Both the position numbers and the translations under genes were made by a program. From contig CBDBUY010000004.1 in NCBI GenBank assembly GCA_965212145.1, positions 682,001 to 746,000 on the forward strand: a stretch of 64,000 nt of DNA, in the 5' to 3' direction. How positions within the stretch are numbered: the stretch's first letter is position 1; every line of letters starts with the position of its first letter. This document shows, piece after piece, positions 53,084 through 62,499 of this stretch. The notes under the pieces are model-generated. The model saw nothing but the letters and a program-made list of their open reading frames with translations, was not told where the DNA came from and did no database searches. This DNA comes from JAAEPI01 sp965212145. Lineage in GTDB: Bacteria; Bacteroidota; Bacteroidia; Cytophagales; Cyclobacteriaceae.

Positions 53084-53968
53084 ATGTACAAGACCCTTGA
53101 TCTGAAATTCCGAGACCTGGACGATTCCATTGCCTCATTTCTGATTGAATCAGAAGAGGGGCCAATTCTGATTGAGTCCGGACCGTACAGCACTTTCCCA
53201 CAATTGGCAGCCGAGCTGGATAAGAATGGATACAAACCGGAGGATGTCAAACACGTTTTACTTTCGCACATTCACTTTGATCATGCCGGGGCAGCCTGGG
53301 CTTTTGCCAAAAATGGCGCGAATATTTACCTCCATCCATTCGGAGCAGCGCACATGCACGATCCATCTAAACTCGTGGCTTCCGCCACAATGATTTACGG
53401 CGACATGATGGACGAGTTATGGGGCGAGATGAACGGAATTCCTGAAGATCGACTCAAGGTCATTGATCATTTGGAGGAAGTAAAAATCGGGGAGCACGCA
53501 TTCACCTCCCTGCATACGCCCGGACACGCAAAACACCACATTGCCTGGCAGCTCGAGGACATCATTTTTACCGGCGATGTGGCTGGGTGTAAAATAGCGA
53601 ACGGACCAGTGGTGCCTCCGTGCCCACCTCCTGATATCAACATTGAGGACTGGTGCCACTCCATAGACCTTCTAATGGACCGAAACCCATCAAGCCTGGT
53701 GTTGACACACTTCGACGAAGTGGAAGACGTTACGGAGCACATGAGCGATTTGAAAGGAATTCTGAAAGACTGGTCAGAATGGATCAGGGTGAGATGGGAG
53801 AATGGAGAAACGGCTGAAGAGCTCACACCTCAGTTTGTAGAGTACACGAATAATCAGCTACGAGCTGCAGGTGCCTCTGAGGAGACCGTCAAAAAATACG
53901 AAGCGGCGAATCCACCCTGGATGAGCGTGGCTGGATTGATCCGGTATTGGAAGAAGAAGGCCGTTTGA
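53084..53968 (+). CDS. MBL-fold metallo-hydrolase
   Basis: 294 residues from ATG 53084; an in-frame upstream ATG (53018) overlaps the divergent thioesterase and is rejected. The zinc motif is HIHFDHAGAA (HxHxDH); the third His is in HTPGHAKHH, and the bridging Asp in FTGDVAGCKI, with a further His in LTHFDEV. It is cytoplasmic and resembles lactonase or glyoxalase-II-like hydrolases of thioesters or lactones; the specific substrate cannot be read. TACCTTCG just upstream is one mismatch from the -7 box. Confidence 0.88.
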   Translation: MYKTLDLKFRDLDDSIASFLIESEEGPILIESGPYSTFPQLAAELDKNGYKPEDVKHVLLSHIHFDHAGAAWAFAKNGANIYLHPFGAAHMHDPSKLVASATMIYGDMMDELWGEMNGIPEDRLKVIDHLEEVKIGEHAFTSLHTPGHAKHHIAWQLEDIIFTGDVAGCKIANGPVVPPCPPPDINIEDWCHSIDLLMDRNPSSLVLTHFDEVEDVTEHMSDLKGILKDWSEWIRVRWENGETAEELTPQFVEYTNNQLRAAGASEETVKKYEAANPPWMSVAGLIRYWKKKAV

Positions 53969-54078
53969 CAACAAGTAGAAATCGGTATTTGGCATTTATG
54001 TAAAGTTTAATTTCTTCTTGGTATTGTGCCAATGCTGTTTTCGGGTTAAATTGAAGGTTCCTTAATCAGTTCGACTTT

Positions 54079-57000
54079 ATGAAACCACCAATCACTACAG
54101 GATTACGTGTCCTTTTTCCTCTTTTATTCTTATTTCTTTTTTCACACACGTCCATTGGACAGGGGAATTCCCTTGACTTTGATGGGACAGATGACTATGT
54201 GGACATAGGCAGTCCTGGGCTGACAAGTGGGACAGTGGAATTGTGGCTCAATGCGGATGATGTGAATTATAATCGCAGAATCTATAGTCAGCTGAACGGA
54301 GGTACTGCAACAGAGGGTGCTTTAGGAATAGAAATTGATAATGATACGAATTATGGAATTTTTGTTTGGGCACCATCAACTGGTGGATGGAAAAAAATTA
54401 TAGACATGGGAGGTGTGAATTGGTCAGGAGCCTGGCACCACCTTGCTGTAGTTTATGATGGAACTAATGCTACGGCCTATTGGGACGGTGTAGAGCAGTT
54501 GACAGTTGCTGCACTTTTTAATTTTGGAACTGAGGACCTGGGAATTTCCGGACTTTATGATGGTGCACATGGTGAAGAATTCAATGGCAAAATAGACGAG
54601 TTCCGCATCTGGAGTGATGCTCGCACGCAGGAGGAGATTGTTGAAAACATGTTTAACACATTAGGAGGATCAGAAACAGGTCTTTCTAATTACTATAATT
54701 TCAACGCCACTAGTGGGACCACATTGACGGATCAGGCTGGAAGTAACAATGGAAGTTTGACCAATATGGCCGGATCAGAATGGACTGCTGCGACTTGGAA
54801 TTTGTTTACCGCCAATGCTGCCATCATTCAGGAAGGTGGGTCGGATGTTTCCACAGGCACATCGGACGAGCTAACCCTGACCGATGTAAGTTTCTTAAAT
54901 GATAATGGAGATTTTCTTCTAGCTGGTCATGAGGGCAGTGCCTTTTCGGAAGTAACCACTGACTTGCCAGCTGGTTCAGTAGTGAGTACCAGATATAACC
55001 GAAATTGGCACCTGATTAAGAACGATGAAGCTGGAACCAGCAACGGGGATGTGACTTTGTCTTTTGATTTGGGTGCTGCACCCGCCACCAACAATAGCTA
55101 CTATCTGTTGACCCGGGGAAGTACTTCAGGAAATTTCTCAGTTGTATCCACTATCGGTGAGGCCAATGGCAACTCCATTGAATTCACCATTGATGCCTCG
55201 TTGATAACCGATGGAAATTATTATACAGTGGGGCGAGCCAGTACTGCTGCATTGATTAATGAAGTAGTTACAGATCCTCAACAAGATTGGTCATCGGGAG
55301 ATTTTTATAATTCATCGCCTGGCGGTTCTCCATCGGCCGCCACAGACGAGTGGGTTGAACTGTACATTTTAACAGATGGGGTGGACCTGACTGGTTGGAC
55401 CATCGAATTAAATGATGGTACGGACGTAACAGGAGATTTGACGGCAAGAGACGATACGGGTACAGGAGCATTCCAAATCTCAAATTACCTATCAACGAGT
55501 GGTGGAAGTTTCACCAATACTAAATCGGGTGATTACCTGGTATTGGGAAATGTGGCTGGTACAAGTGTAATGAGTAATGCCATTACAATTAATCTAAAAA
55601 ACAGTTCTGGTGAAATTATAGATCAGGTGATTATCTCTGGATCTTCCGGGACGGGCTTTGATGGAAATGCCACAGATACATCTGACGAATCCATCTCACG
55701 AATTCCAGGAGAAACAGACTCCAATGATCACGATGAGGACTGGGAAAAAACGGTTGCAACACTTGGTGGTACCAACACCACAAGTGGATCCGTCTTGATC
55801 AATGAAGTGGTTGCACGCGCACAACAAGATTGGACATCTATAGGGTTTAGCGGTGCAGCGCCTGGAGGCACAGGGGGTGGTGATGATGAATGGATCGAAT
55901 TGTACATTGAAGATTCTGGAATCAATTTGGCCGGCTGGACCATCGAGGTGAATGATGGCTCGGACTTTTCAGGAGACCTGACCTCAAGTGGGGCATTCAC
56001 TGTTGTCAATTATGTCGGTTCCGGAAGCTTCGGCAGTACGGTCGCAGGAGATTATCTGGTTTTGGGTAATCCAGTGAGTACCAATAGCATGGATGAAACC
56101 CAGGATATTCAGATCATCCTTCGAAATCCATCCGGCACCATTATCGATCAGGTGACACTCGGGGCTGATGCCGGTGAAGCTCCCCAGGGAGCGTCCATCG
56201 ACGAAACAGATGAATCTGTTTCCCGATACACCAACGCGACCGACACGAATACCGATGACGCGGATTTTATTCAGACCATTGCCACGATTGGGGCCAACAA
56301 CTCCGTGACCGGAACAGTACTGATCAACGAAGCAGTAGCCAACCCTCAGCAAGATTGGAGCACCAATAGTTTCAGCGGAATTATTGGTTCAGGTACTATC
56401 GATGTGGAAGACGAATGGGTGGAGCTCTATATCGGCACGGCCGGCCTCAACCTCACCAACTGGAACATATCCATAACGGCCGGTACCGGCGGAACGGCTT
56501 TTTCCGGCGACCTGACCGCAACAGGAGCATTTGAAAGCACCAACTATGTCGGGTCGGGAACCTTCCTGAGCACGGCCGTTGGTGATTACCTCGTTTTGGG
56601 CAACCCAAGCGGAAGTGGCGTAATGGCTGATGACAGCCAAATCACCCTGACCGATGCGTACGGAACAACCATCGACCAGACGACTCTGGGCCAGGCCGCA
56701 CCCACAGGTATTTCCGACGAGTCGGTGGCTCGAATTCCGAATGCCACCGACACGAATGTGGACGCCAATGATTTTGCGCAGGCGGAAGCGACGTTGGGGG
56801 CGGAGAACTTTGTGAATCCCCTACCAAGTCCGGGGTATGGGCTAGCCTTTGACGGAACTAACGACTACATCACCATTCCTGATTCCGATAATTCGCTTGA
56901 CCTGACCAATACCTATTCCATCGAAGCTTGGATATATGTTACAGACCAGGGGGATAATACCATCATAGACAAAGGTGATTATAACTATTTATTCATGACT

Positions 57001-60000
57001 CATCCGGGTGTAGTCGGTAATACATTAGGACTTTATAACAACAGCATGGGTTGGAAATTTGCTACTGGGGGCAGCATTAGTACATTAACCTGGACACATG
57101 TAGCGGTGACATTTGATACGGGTGCAGATGCCGCCAAATTCTATGTCAACGGAGAATTGATTGGATCGTCCGGGACGATCTCAAATCCGACACTTGATAA
57201 CGGGGATATCAATATTGGCAGGCAGCAACCTTCCGGATGTGTTTGCAACCACTTTGATGGCAGCATGGACGAAGTTCGTATTTGGAGTGATGTCCGAACT
57301 CAGGAGGAGATTTTGGAGAATATGTTCACTACACTTTCAGGATCAGAAACCGGACTGATTTCATATTACAATTTTGATCAGTCCAGCGGGACCACATTGC
57401 CAGATGTGGCCGGAAGCAATGATGGTATGTTAACTAACATGGCTGGTACGGAATGGACATTAGCGGGATGGGATACCTACGTTGAAAATGCCACTATTGT
57501 TCAAAGTGGCGGAACGGACGTAACCACAGGAACTTCCGACGAACTGACCATTACGGATGTGTCCTTCCTCAATGACAATGACGACTTTATCCTGATTGGT
57601 CATGAAAACAGCGATTTCACGGAAGTCACCACGGACATTCCGGCCCCTGCTGGTGGAACGCTGGTTACGGCCAGGTACGATCGAAGTTGGCATGTGACCA
57701 AAAACGATGCGGTGGGCACAGCCAATGGAAACGTGACATTCACTTTTGACATTGGCGCCACACCGAATGCCAACTATACTTACTACTTACTGGAACGAAC
57801 CGGGACATCAGGTGCGTTTTCGATCGTGCCTGTCGCAGGTGTCAACCCTAGCGGAAACAGTATGGTCTTTACCGTGAATGCGTCACAAATTGATGACGGA
57901 TCGTATTACACCCTTGGCCGGTCGGATGCCGGGGTAGGGAATGCGCTGGACTTTGATGGCACGAATGATTACGCTGTGGTGCCCGATGACAACAGCCTTG
58001 ATATTACCAATAACTTCACCGTATCTTTTTGGTTCAAGGCAGGTAGTACATCTCAAACCAATACGTACTTATTAAATAAGAACAACAGATATGCGATCCT
58101 ATATGAATATGTCAACGATCAAATTGAGTTCTATGCAGCTTTTTATACAGGAACTGATCCGAGAGCTGGCTCACAAATGACTCTTTTGGATACCGAATGG
58201 CATCAGATTGTCTATACCTATGACGGCACCACCCTCAAAGGATATATGGATGGTGTTTTGCAGGTGTCCGTTAGCAAAACCTTCACTCTTGCGACAGTTA
58301 CAGACCCCTTGCACATCGGAGCGGCAAATCCCACTGATGGAGCGTATGTAGATGCGGCATTTGATGAAATTCGCATTTGGGATGATGCGCGAACTCAGGA
58401 AGAAATTATAGACAACATGTTTAGCAATTTGGGTGGCGATGAAGACAATCTGGTGGCATACTACCGCATGAATCAAGGCATTGGTGATGGCAACACGGCT
58501 CTTCCTGATTTAAGTGGAAATGGAAATGGCGGAACCTTAACGAATTTCGATAACCTGGGAGCGGCTACAGTTTCTTCAAATTACATCACCTCTGACCGGT
58601 CGGTATTTTCCGACATTGCATTTATTGTAAATACGGACGTGGATGTGCTCACAGATGCATCGGGAGAGTTGACCATTACCAGCACAGCTACTGCCGGAGA
58701 TTATTTGCAGGACACCAACGATCAGGTCATCTGGGGACATGACGGAGGTGCGTTCACCGAAGTGGCCACCGACTTGCCAACGGGTACGTTATTGACCAAC
58801 CGCATGACCAAAACCTGGTTTGTTGATAAAAACGATGTAGTAGGCACGGCCAACGGCAACCTGACCTTTTCGTTTGACCTGGGCACCACGCCCAATCCGG
58901 ATTACACCTATTACTTGTTGGAAAGAACCGGCACTTCTGGAGACTTTTCCGTGGTGGAGGTCATTGGCTCTGAGCCGAATGGCAACTCCATTGAATTCAC
59001 GGTAGATGGCGCGCAGGTAACTGATGAAAATTACTTCACCTTGGGTAGATCTGATTCCGGGCCTGGGAATGCGCTGGATTTTGATGGGGATCAGGACTAT
59101 GTTGCCATCAATTCAACAGGCCTCAATTTCACTTCCTCTTTTACGATTGAAATGTGGGTAAAACCAGAGGCATTCACTGGAGATGTTTTGTTCCCCGTTT
59201 TCAACTATCAATATCTCTGGGCACATATGGAAGCGGGTGGAGATATGAGAGTCCGCCTCGACCATGATGGCCCGGGTGCTACGTCGACTAGCGTGACAAC
59301 TGTATCATTTGGATGGACTCTTGATGAATGGCAGCACCTAACCATGTCCTTTGACGGTACAGATTTCCGAATTTATAGAAATGGAAAAATTACAGATATA
59401 ATCAACTACCCGGGTAGCTTCTCATTTCCGGAGAATTGGGTTTTAGGCTTGCACGATGTGGGTGGATCAGAAAATTATGATTTCGATGGTCATCTTGATG
59501 AGGTCAGGTTTTGGAATACCACAAGGACAGCTACGGAAATTGAGCAAAATATGCACCGCTCCTTAGATGTGGCAAGCGCAACCGGATTGGTTGCTTATTA
59601 CAAATTCGATCAAGGCGATGCAGATGGGACCAATACTGGAGTGGATCTACTTACAGACCACAGTGGTAATGACAATTCCGGTGACCTGACCAATTTCGGG
59701 TTGAGCTCGACGGCTTCCAATTGGGTCACTTCAGAAGCGGTGGTATACGATGCGGCTTCCAACCAGGCCCTGATTGGCGCAGGGAATGCCCTGGATTTTG
59801 ATGGGACGGATGATCATGTTGCCGTTTCTCATGCCGCATCCTTAGATTTTTCTACGGCCATGACAATAGAAGCATGGGTTCGACCAACCGCTACTGGCGC
59901 CTACCAGGGTATTGTTTGCAGAGGATCATCTACCAATTCAGAAAATGTGTTCATTTTGGAAACCAGTAATACTAATCAGTACAGGTTTTATATTTATCAA

Positions 60001-61881
60001 ACGGACCTGACGGTTGTTGATGTGATTAACCCCTCTACGTTTACTACGAGTGCGTGGGCACATGTGGCGGCAGTAGTGGATGGTACGGATCTTCGTCTTT
60101 ATGTGAATGGAGTTCTCACCGATTCTGACGTTTCAGATGGCACGATAAATTTAGAAACAACACCGCTTTATATTGGAAGATACCGTGGAGATACTTTTGG
60201 ACAATTCACAGGCAACATAGATGAAGTTCGCATCTGGAATACGGCCCGTACCGCTACGCAAATCCAGGACAATATGTTCGAGGAATTGGTTGGTAATGAA
60301 ACAGGGTTAGTTGCCTACTATCGATTTGATGAAGTTGCCGGAAGCACCTCTTTACCAGATGAATCAACCAACTCAAACTCTGGTACATTAACAAATATGA
60401 CTCCCGCCAGCGACTGGGTGACGGCAGCTGCACGCGAGCCCTTCAAGACCACAGGGGCGACCAACTGGAATTCGACTACCACCTGGAAAGATAACGCTGT
60501 ACCGAACGCCACCACGGCAGACTTAAATCTGGGACATGATGTCACCCTTGACTTAAATGCGGATGTGGACGATCTGAACATCAACTCCGGCGTGACACTT
60601 ACCCTGAACTCTTCTCAAACTCTCACGGTCAATGGCAACCTGATCAATAATGGAACTATTACGGGGGATGGGACTTTGTCACTGGCTTCAGGCACCCCAA
60701 TCATTACCGGCGGAACAATTTCTAATCTATCGTTGGCCTCAGGATCAAATCCTACACTTCAAGGAGCAACGACCGTGTCCGGTACCTTGACCCTGACAGA
60801 TGCGAATCTTGAGCTTGACGAGTTTGACCTAACCGTTTCGGGTTCAATTTCGGGTGCAGGCAGTGGCAGCTACATTCAGACACTTAATCAAAACTCGAGT
60901 GGAGGTTATCTGCGGATGTCCGTAGCAAACGGTGGAGGACCGGTGGTTTTCCCTATCGGAACTTCAAACTACACACCATTCACCATGACCAACCTCGGCA
61001 CTACCTCCAGTTTTGGGGTCAGGGTTTTTGATGGGACTTACACCAGAGGAAACTTTGGAACACTAATAGCCGGTGGAGAAGAAGTGGACAAAACATGGGA
61101 TGTGGATGCCTCTGGTTCAGGATTTAATACGACTATTACGATCCAGTGGAATTTGGGAGATGAAGGCGCGTCATTTGATCGGGCAAATATGTTTCTTTCC
61201 AAAAACCGGGACGATGGCTGGTGGAGGCCAATCACAGGAACTATTGCGGCAAGTGGTAGTAACCCGTATACGGCCAGTGCTTCAGGTCTGATTGGCTTTA
61301 GCCAAATCGGTGGGGGCAGTGGCTCGTCTCCTTTGCCAGTGGAATTGACAGAGTTCTCAGCAAGTCTGGTTGACCACCGTGTAGAACTGAATTGGACAAC
61401 CTCATCAGAATTAAACAACGACTTTTTCGAGGTGCAATGTTCTCATGATGGAGAAAACTTTATGGTGATAGGAACGGTTGAAGGGCATGGGGATAGTGAT
61501 GAACTAATCAACTACGGCTTTACCGACAAGAAACCGAATGCCGGTATGAATTACTACCGACTAAGACAAGTAGACCATGATGGAGGTTTTGAATACTCGC
61601 CAGTTCGTGTGGTCCACGTTGCGCCGGTCGTGGAGCAAGAGTTAAATGTATTTCCAAATCCAAGCAAGGGAGGGTTTACGTTGCTGCTTAATCATGTAGA
61701 CAGTCCAGAGGTTAGGTTATCATTGGTTGATTTTTCTGGTAAGGTCATCAGGCAGTCTACTTTTGATACATCCGGCCCTAGTCTTCAAATAGAATTTGGG
61801 AAAGATTTAGAACCCGGCTTATATGTCTTAATGGCTGAAACAAGCGACGGAACATTCGTAAGTCGTATCGTCAAGGAGTAA
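54079..61881 (+). CDS. Giant T9SS-secreted adhesin with LamG and lamin-tail domains
   Basis: 2600 residues with a signal peptide (VLFPLLFLFLFSHTSIGQ). Five LamG/concanavalin-like jelly-roll domains begin near residues 29, 921, 1287, 1663 and 1902, each opening with a LDFDGTDDYV-type strand. Three lamin-tail-like domains begin near 392, 572 and 747 (LINEVVxxxQQDW openings), and linker modules contain the YYLLERTGTSG and SFDLG-type phrases. A solenoid-like stretch (2130-2300) precedes the C-terminal T9SS type A sorting domain (about 2520-2600; PNPSKGGFTLLL, LEPGLYVL, ending FVSRIVKE). The protein is exported through the type IX system to the surface, binding glycans or surfaces (inferred). A terminator follows. 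Confidence 0.92.
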   Translation: MKPPITTGLRVLFPLLFLFLFSHTSIGQGNSLDFDGTDDYVDIGSPGLTSGTVELWLNADDVNYNRRIYSQLNGGTATEGALGIEIDNDTNYGIFVWAPSTGGWKKIIDMGGVNWSGAWHHLAVVYDGTNATAYWDGVEQLTVAALFNFGTEDLGISGLYDGAHGEEFNGKIDEFRIWSDARTQEEIVENMFNTLGGSETGLSNYYNFNATSGTTLTDQAGSNNGSLTNMAGSEWTAATWNLFTANAAIIQEGGSDVSTGTSDELTLTDVSFLNDNGDFLLAGHEGSAFSEVTTDLPAGSVVSTRYNRNWHLIKNDEAGTSNGDVTLSFDLGAAPATNNSYYLLTRGSTSGNFSVVSTIGEANGNSIEFTIDASLITDGNYYTVGRASTAALINEVVTDPQQDWSSGDFYNSSPGGSPSAATDEWVELYILTDGVDLTGWTIELNDGTDVTGDLTARDDTGTGAFQISNYLSTSGGSFTNTKSGDYLVLGNVAGTSVMSNAITINLKNSSGEIIDQVIISGSSGTGFDGNATDTSDESISRIPGETDSNDHDEDWEKTVATLGGTNTTSGSVLINEVVARAQQDWTSIGFSGAAPGGTGGGDDEWIELYIEDSGINLAGWTIEVNDGSDFSGDLTSSGAFTVVNYVGSGSFGSTVAGDYLVLGNPVSTNSMDETQDIQIILRNPSGTIIDQVTLGADAGEAPQGASIDETDESVSRYTNATDTNTDDADFIQTIATIGANNSVTGTVLINEAVANPQQDWSTNSFSGIIGSGTIDVEDEWVELYIGTAGLNLTNWNISITAGTGGTAFSGDLTATGAFESTNYVGSGTFLSTAVGDYLVLGNPSGSGVMADDSQITLTDAYGTTIDQTTLGQAAPTGISDESVARIPNATDTNVDANDFAQAEATLGAENFVNPLPSPGYGLAFDGTNDYITIPDSDNSLDLTNTYSIEAWIYVTDQGDNTIIDKGDYNYLFMTHPGVVGNTLGLYNNSMGWKFATGGSISTLTWTHVAVTFDTGADAAKFYVNGELIGSSGTISNPTLDNGDINIGRQQPSGCVCNHFDGSMDEVRIWSDVRTQEEILENMFTTLSGSETGLISYYNFDQSSGTTLPDVAGSNDGMLTNMAGTEWTLAGWDTYVENATIVQSGGTDVTTGTSDELTITDVSFLNDNDDFILIGHENSDFTEVTTDIPAPAGGTLVTARYDRSWHVTKNDAVGTANGNVTFTFDIGATPNANYTYYLLERTGTSGAFSIVPVAGVNPSGNSMVFTVNASQIDDGSYYTLGRSDAGVGNALDFDGTNDYAVVPDDNSLDITNNFTVSFWFKAGSTSQTNTYLLNKNNRYAILYEYVNDQIEFYAAFYTGTDPRAGSQMTLLDTEWHQIVYTYDGTTLKGYMDGVLQVSVSKTFTLATVTDPLHIGAANPTDGAYVDAAFDEIRIWDDARTQEEIIDNMFSNLGGDEDNLVAYYRMNQGIGDGNTALPDLSGNGNGGTLTNFDNLGAATVSSNYITSDRSVFSDIAFIVNTDVDVLTDASGELTITSTATAGDYLQDTNDQVIWGHDGGAFTEVATDLPTGTLLTNRMTKTWFVDKNDVVGTANGNLTFSFDLGTTPNPDYTYYLLERTGTSGDFSVVEVIGSEPNGNSIEFTVDGAQVTDENYFTLGRSDSGPGNALDFDGDQDYVAINSTGLNFTSSFTIEMWVKPEAFTGDVLFPVFNYQYLWAHMEAGGDMRVRLDHDGPGATSTSVTTVSFGWTLDEWQHLTMSFDGTDFRIYRNGKITDIINYPGSFSFPENWVLGLHDVGGSENYDFDGHLDEVRFWNTTRTATEIEQNMHRSLDVASATGLVAYYKFDQGDADGTNTGVDLLTDHSGNDNSGDLTNFGLSSTASNWVTSEAVVYDAASNQALIGAGNALDFDGTDDHVAVSHAASLDFSTAMTIEAWVRPTATGAYQGIVCRGSSTNSENVFILETSNTNQYRFYIYQTDLTVVDVINPSTFTTSAWAHVAAVVDGTDLRLYVNGVLTDSDVSDGTINLETTPLYIGRYRGDTFGQFTGNIDEVRIWNTARTATQIQDNMFEELVGNETGLVAYYRFDEVAGSTSLPDESTNSNSGTLTNMTPASDWVTAAAREPFKTTGATNWNSTTTWKDNAVPNATTADLNLGHDVTLDLNADVDDLNINSGVTLTLNSSQTLTVNGNLINNGTITGDGTLSLASGTPIITGGTISNLSLASGSNPTLQGATTVSGTLTLTDANLELDEFDLTVSGSISGAGSGSYIQTLNQNSSGGYLRMSVANGGGPVVFPIGTSNYTPFTMTNLGTTSSFGVRVFDGTYTRGNFGTLIAGGEEVDKTWDVDASGSGFNTTITIQWNLGDEGASFDRANMFLSKNRDDGWWRPITGTIAASGSNPYTASASGLIGFSQIGGGSGSSPLPVELTEFSASLVDHRVELNWTTSSELNNDFFEVQCSHDGENFMVIGTVEGHGDSDELINYGFTDKKPNAGMNYYRLRQVDHDGGFEYSPVRVVHVAPVVEQELNVFPNPSKGGFTLLLNHVDSPEVRLSLVDFSGKVIRQSTFDTSGPSLQIEFGKDLEPGLYVLMAETSDGTFVSRIVKE

Positions 61882-61905
61882 GCCATTTGTATGTTGAGGA
61901 ACATC

Positions 61906-61944
61906 GAAAGAGTCGCTTTGTGATGGGCGGCTCTTTTCTTTTAA
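61906..61944 (+). terminator. Intrinsic terminator after the adhesin gene
   Basis: GAAAGAGTCGC (61906-61916) and GCGGCTCTTTTC (61927-61938) form a stem with one G-U pair and a 10-nt loop, followed by TTTT. It lies 25 nt after the adhesin stop codon. Confidence 0.8.
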
Positions 61945-61983
61945 GCGAATTCCGTAATATCGATGTAACCAAATTGTAAAATC

Positions 61984-62499
61984 ATGAAAATCATTTTAAG
62001 CATTTTATTCCTGGGCGGATTCGCTTTAACTCATGCTCAATCCACCGAAGAATTCATTTCCGATTTCGAAAGACAAAAAACCATGTCCCTTACCTACATT
62101 GAAGCTATGCCTGATGATAAGTTTGATTTCCGACCGACCGAAGGAGTGAGGTCGTTCGCAGAGCAAATGCTTCATGCCTCACAGGGGACTTTCAACATTG
62201 CCTCAAATGGCACGGGCGGTGAAAGAAAGTATGCAGAGCAAAATCTGGAGAAAGATGCGAGCCTTCAATCAAAAGAGGAGGTTGTCAGAATTGTCACAGA
62301 AAGCTTCGATTATGTCATCAAAGAACTCAATACAATGGATGCATCCACTTTCGATGAAATCGTGGAGCGCGGACCATTCAAAGTCACAAGAAGAGGCTGG
62401 CTCAATAAAGCTCTGGAACATGTTTCTCATCACAGAGGCCAATGTGCGGTGTACTTGAGGTTGTCTGGGATAACACCGCCGCAGTACAAGTTGTTTTAA
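61984..62499 (+). CDS. Exported DinB-fold protein
   Basis: 171 residues with a signal peptide (KIILSILFLGGFALTHAQ) and then a four-helix DinB/YfiT-like domain. The three metal-binding His positions fit the LHAS segment (near residue 63) and HVSHHRGQCAVYLRL near the C-terminus, the family hallmark. DinB-fold enzymes are metal-dependent, thiol- or cofactor-linked transferases or hydrolases; an exported version is characteristic of Bacteroidota. Its stop abuts the convergent AAA+ gene without a gap. Confidence 0.9.
   Translation: MKIILSILFLGGFALTHAQSTEEFISDFERQKTMSLTYIEAMPDDKFDFRPTEGVRSFAEQMLHASQGTFNIASNGTGGERKYAEQNLEKDASLQSKEEVVRIVTESFDYVIKELNTMDASTFDEIVERGPFKVTRRGWLNKALEHVSHHRGQCAVYLRLSGITPPQYKLF

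Noticed and set aside
54000..54078. Regulatory hairpin before the adhesin gene
   Set aside because: TTGGCA and TGCCAA arms are 6 bp only and far apart (about 33-nt loop), which is within chance expectation.
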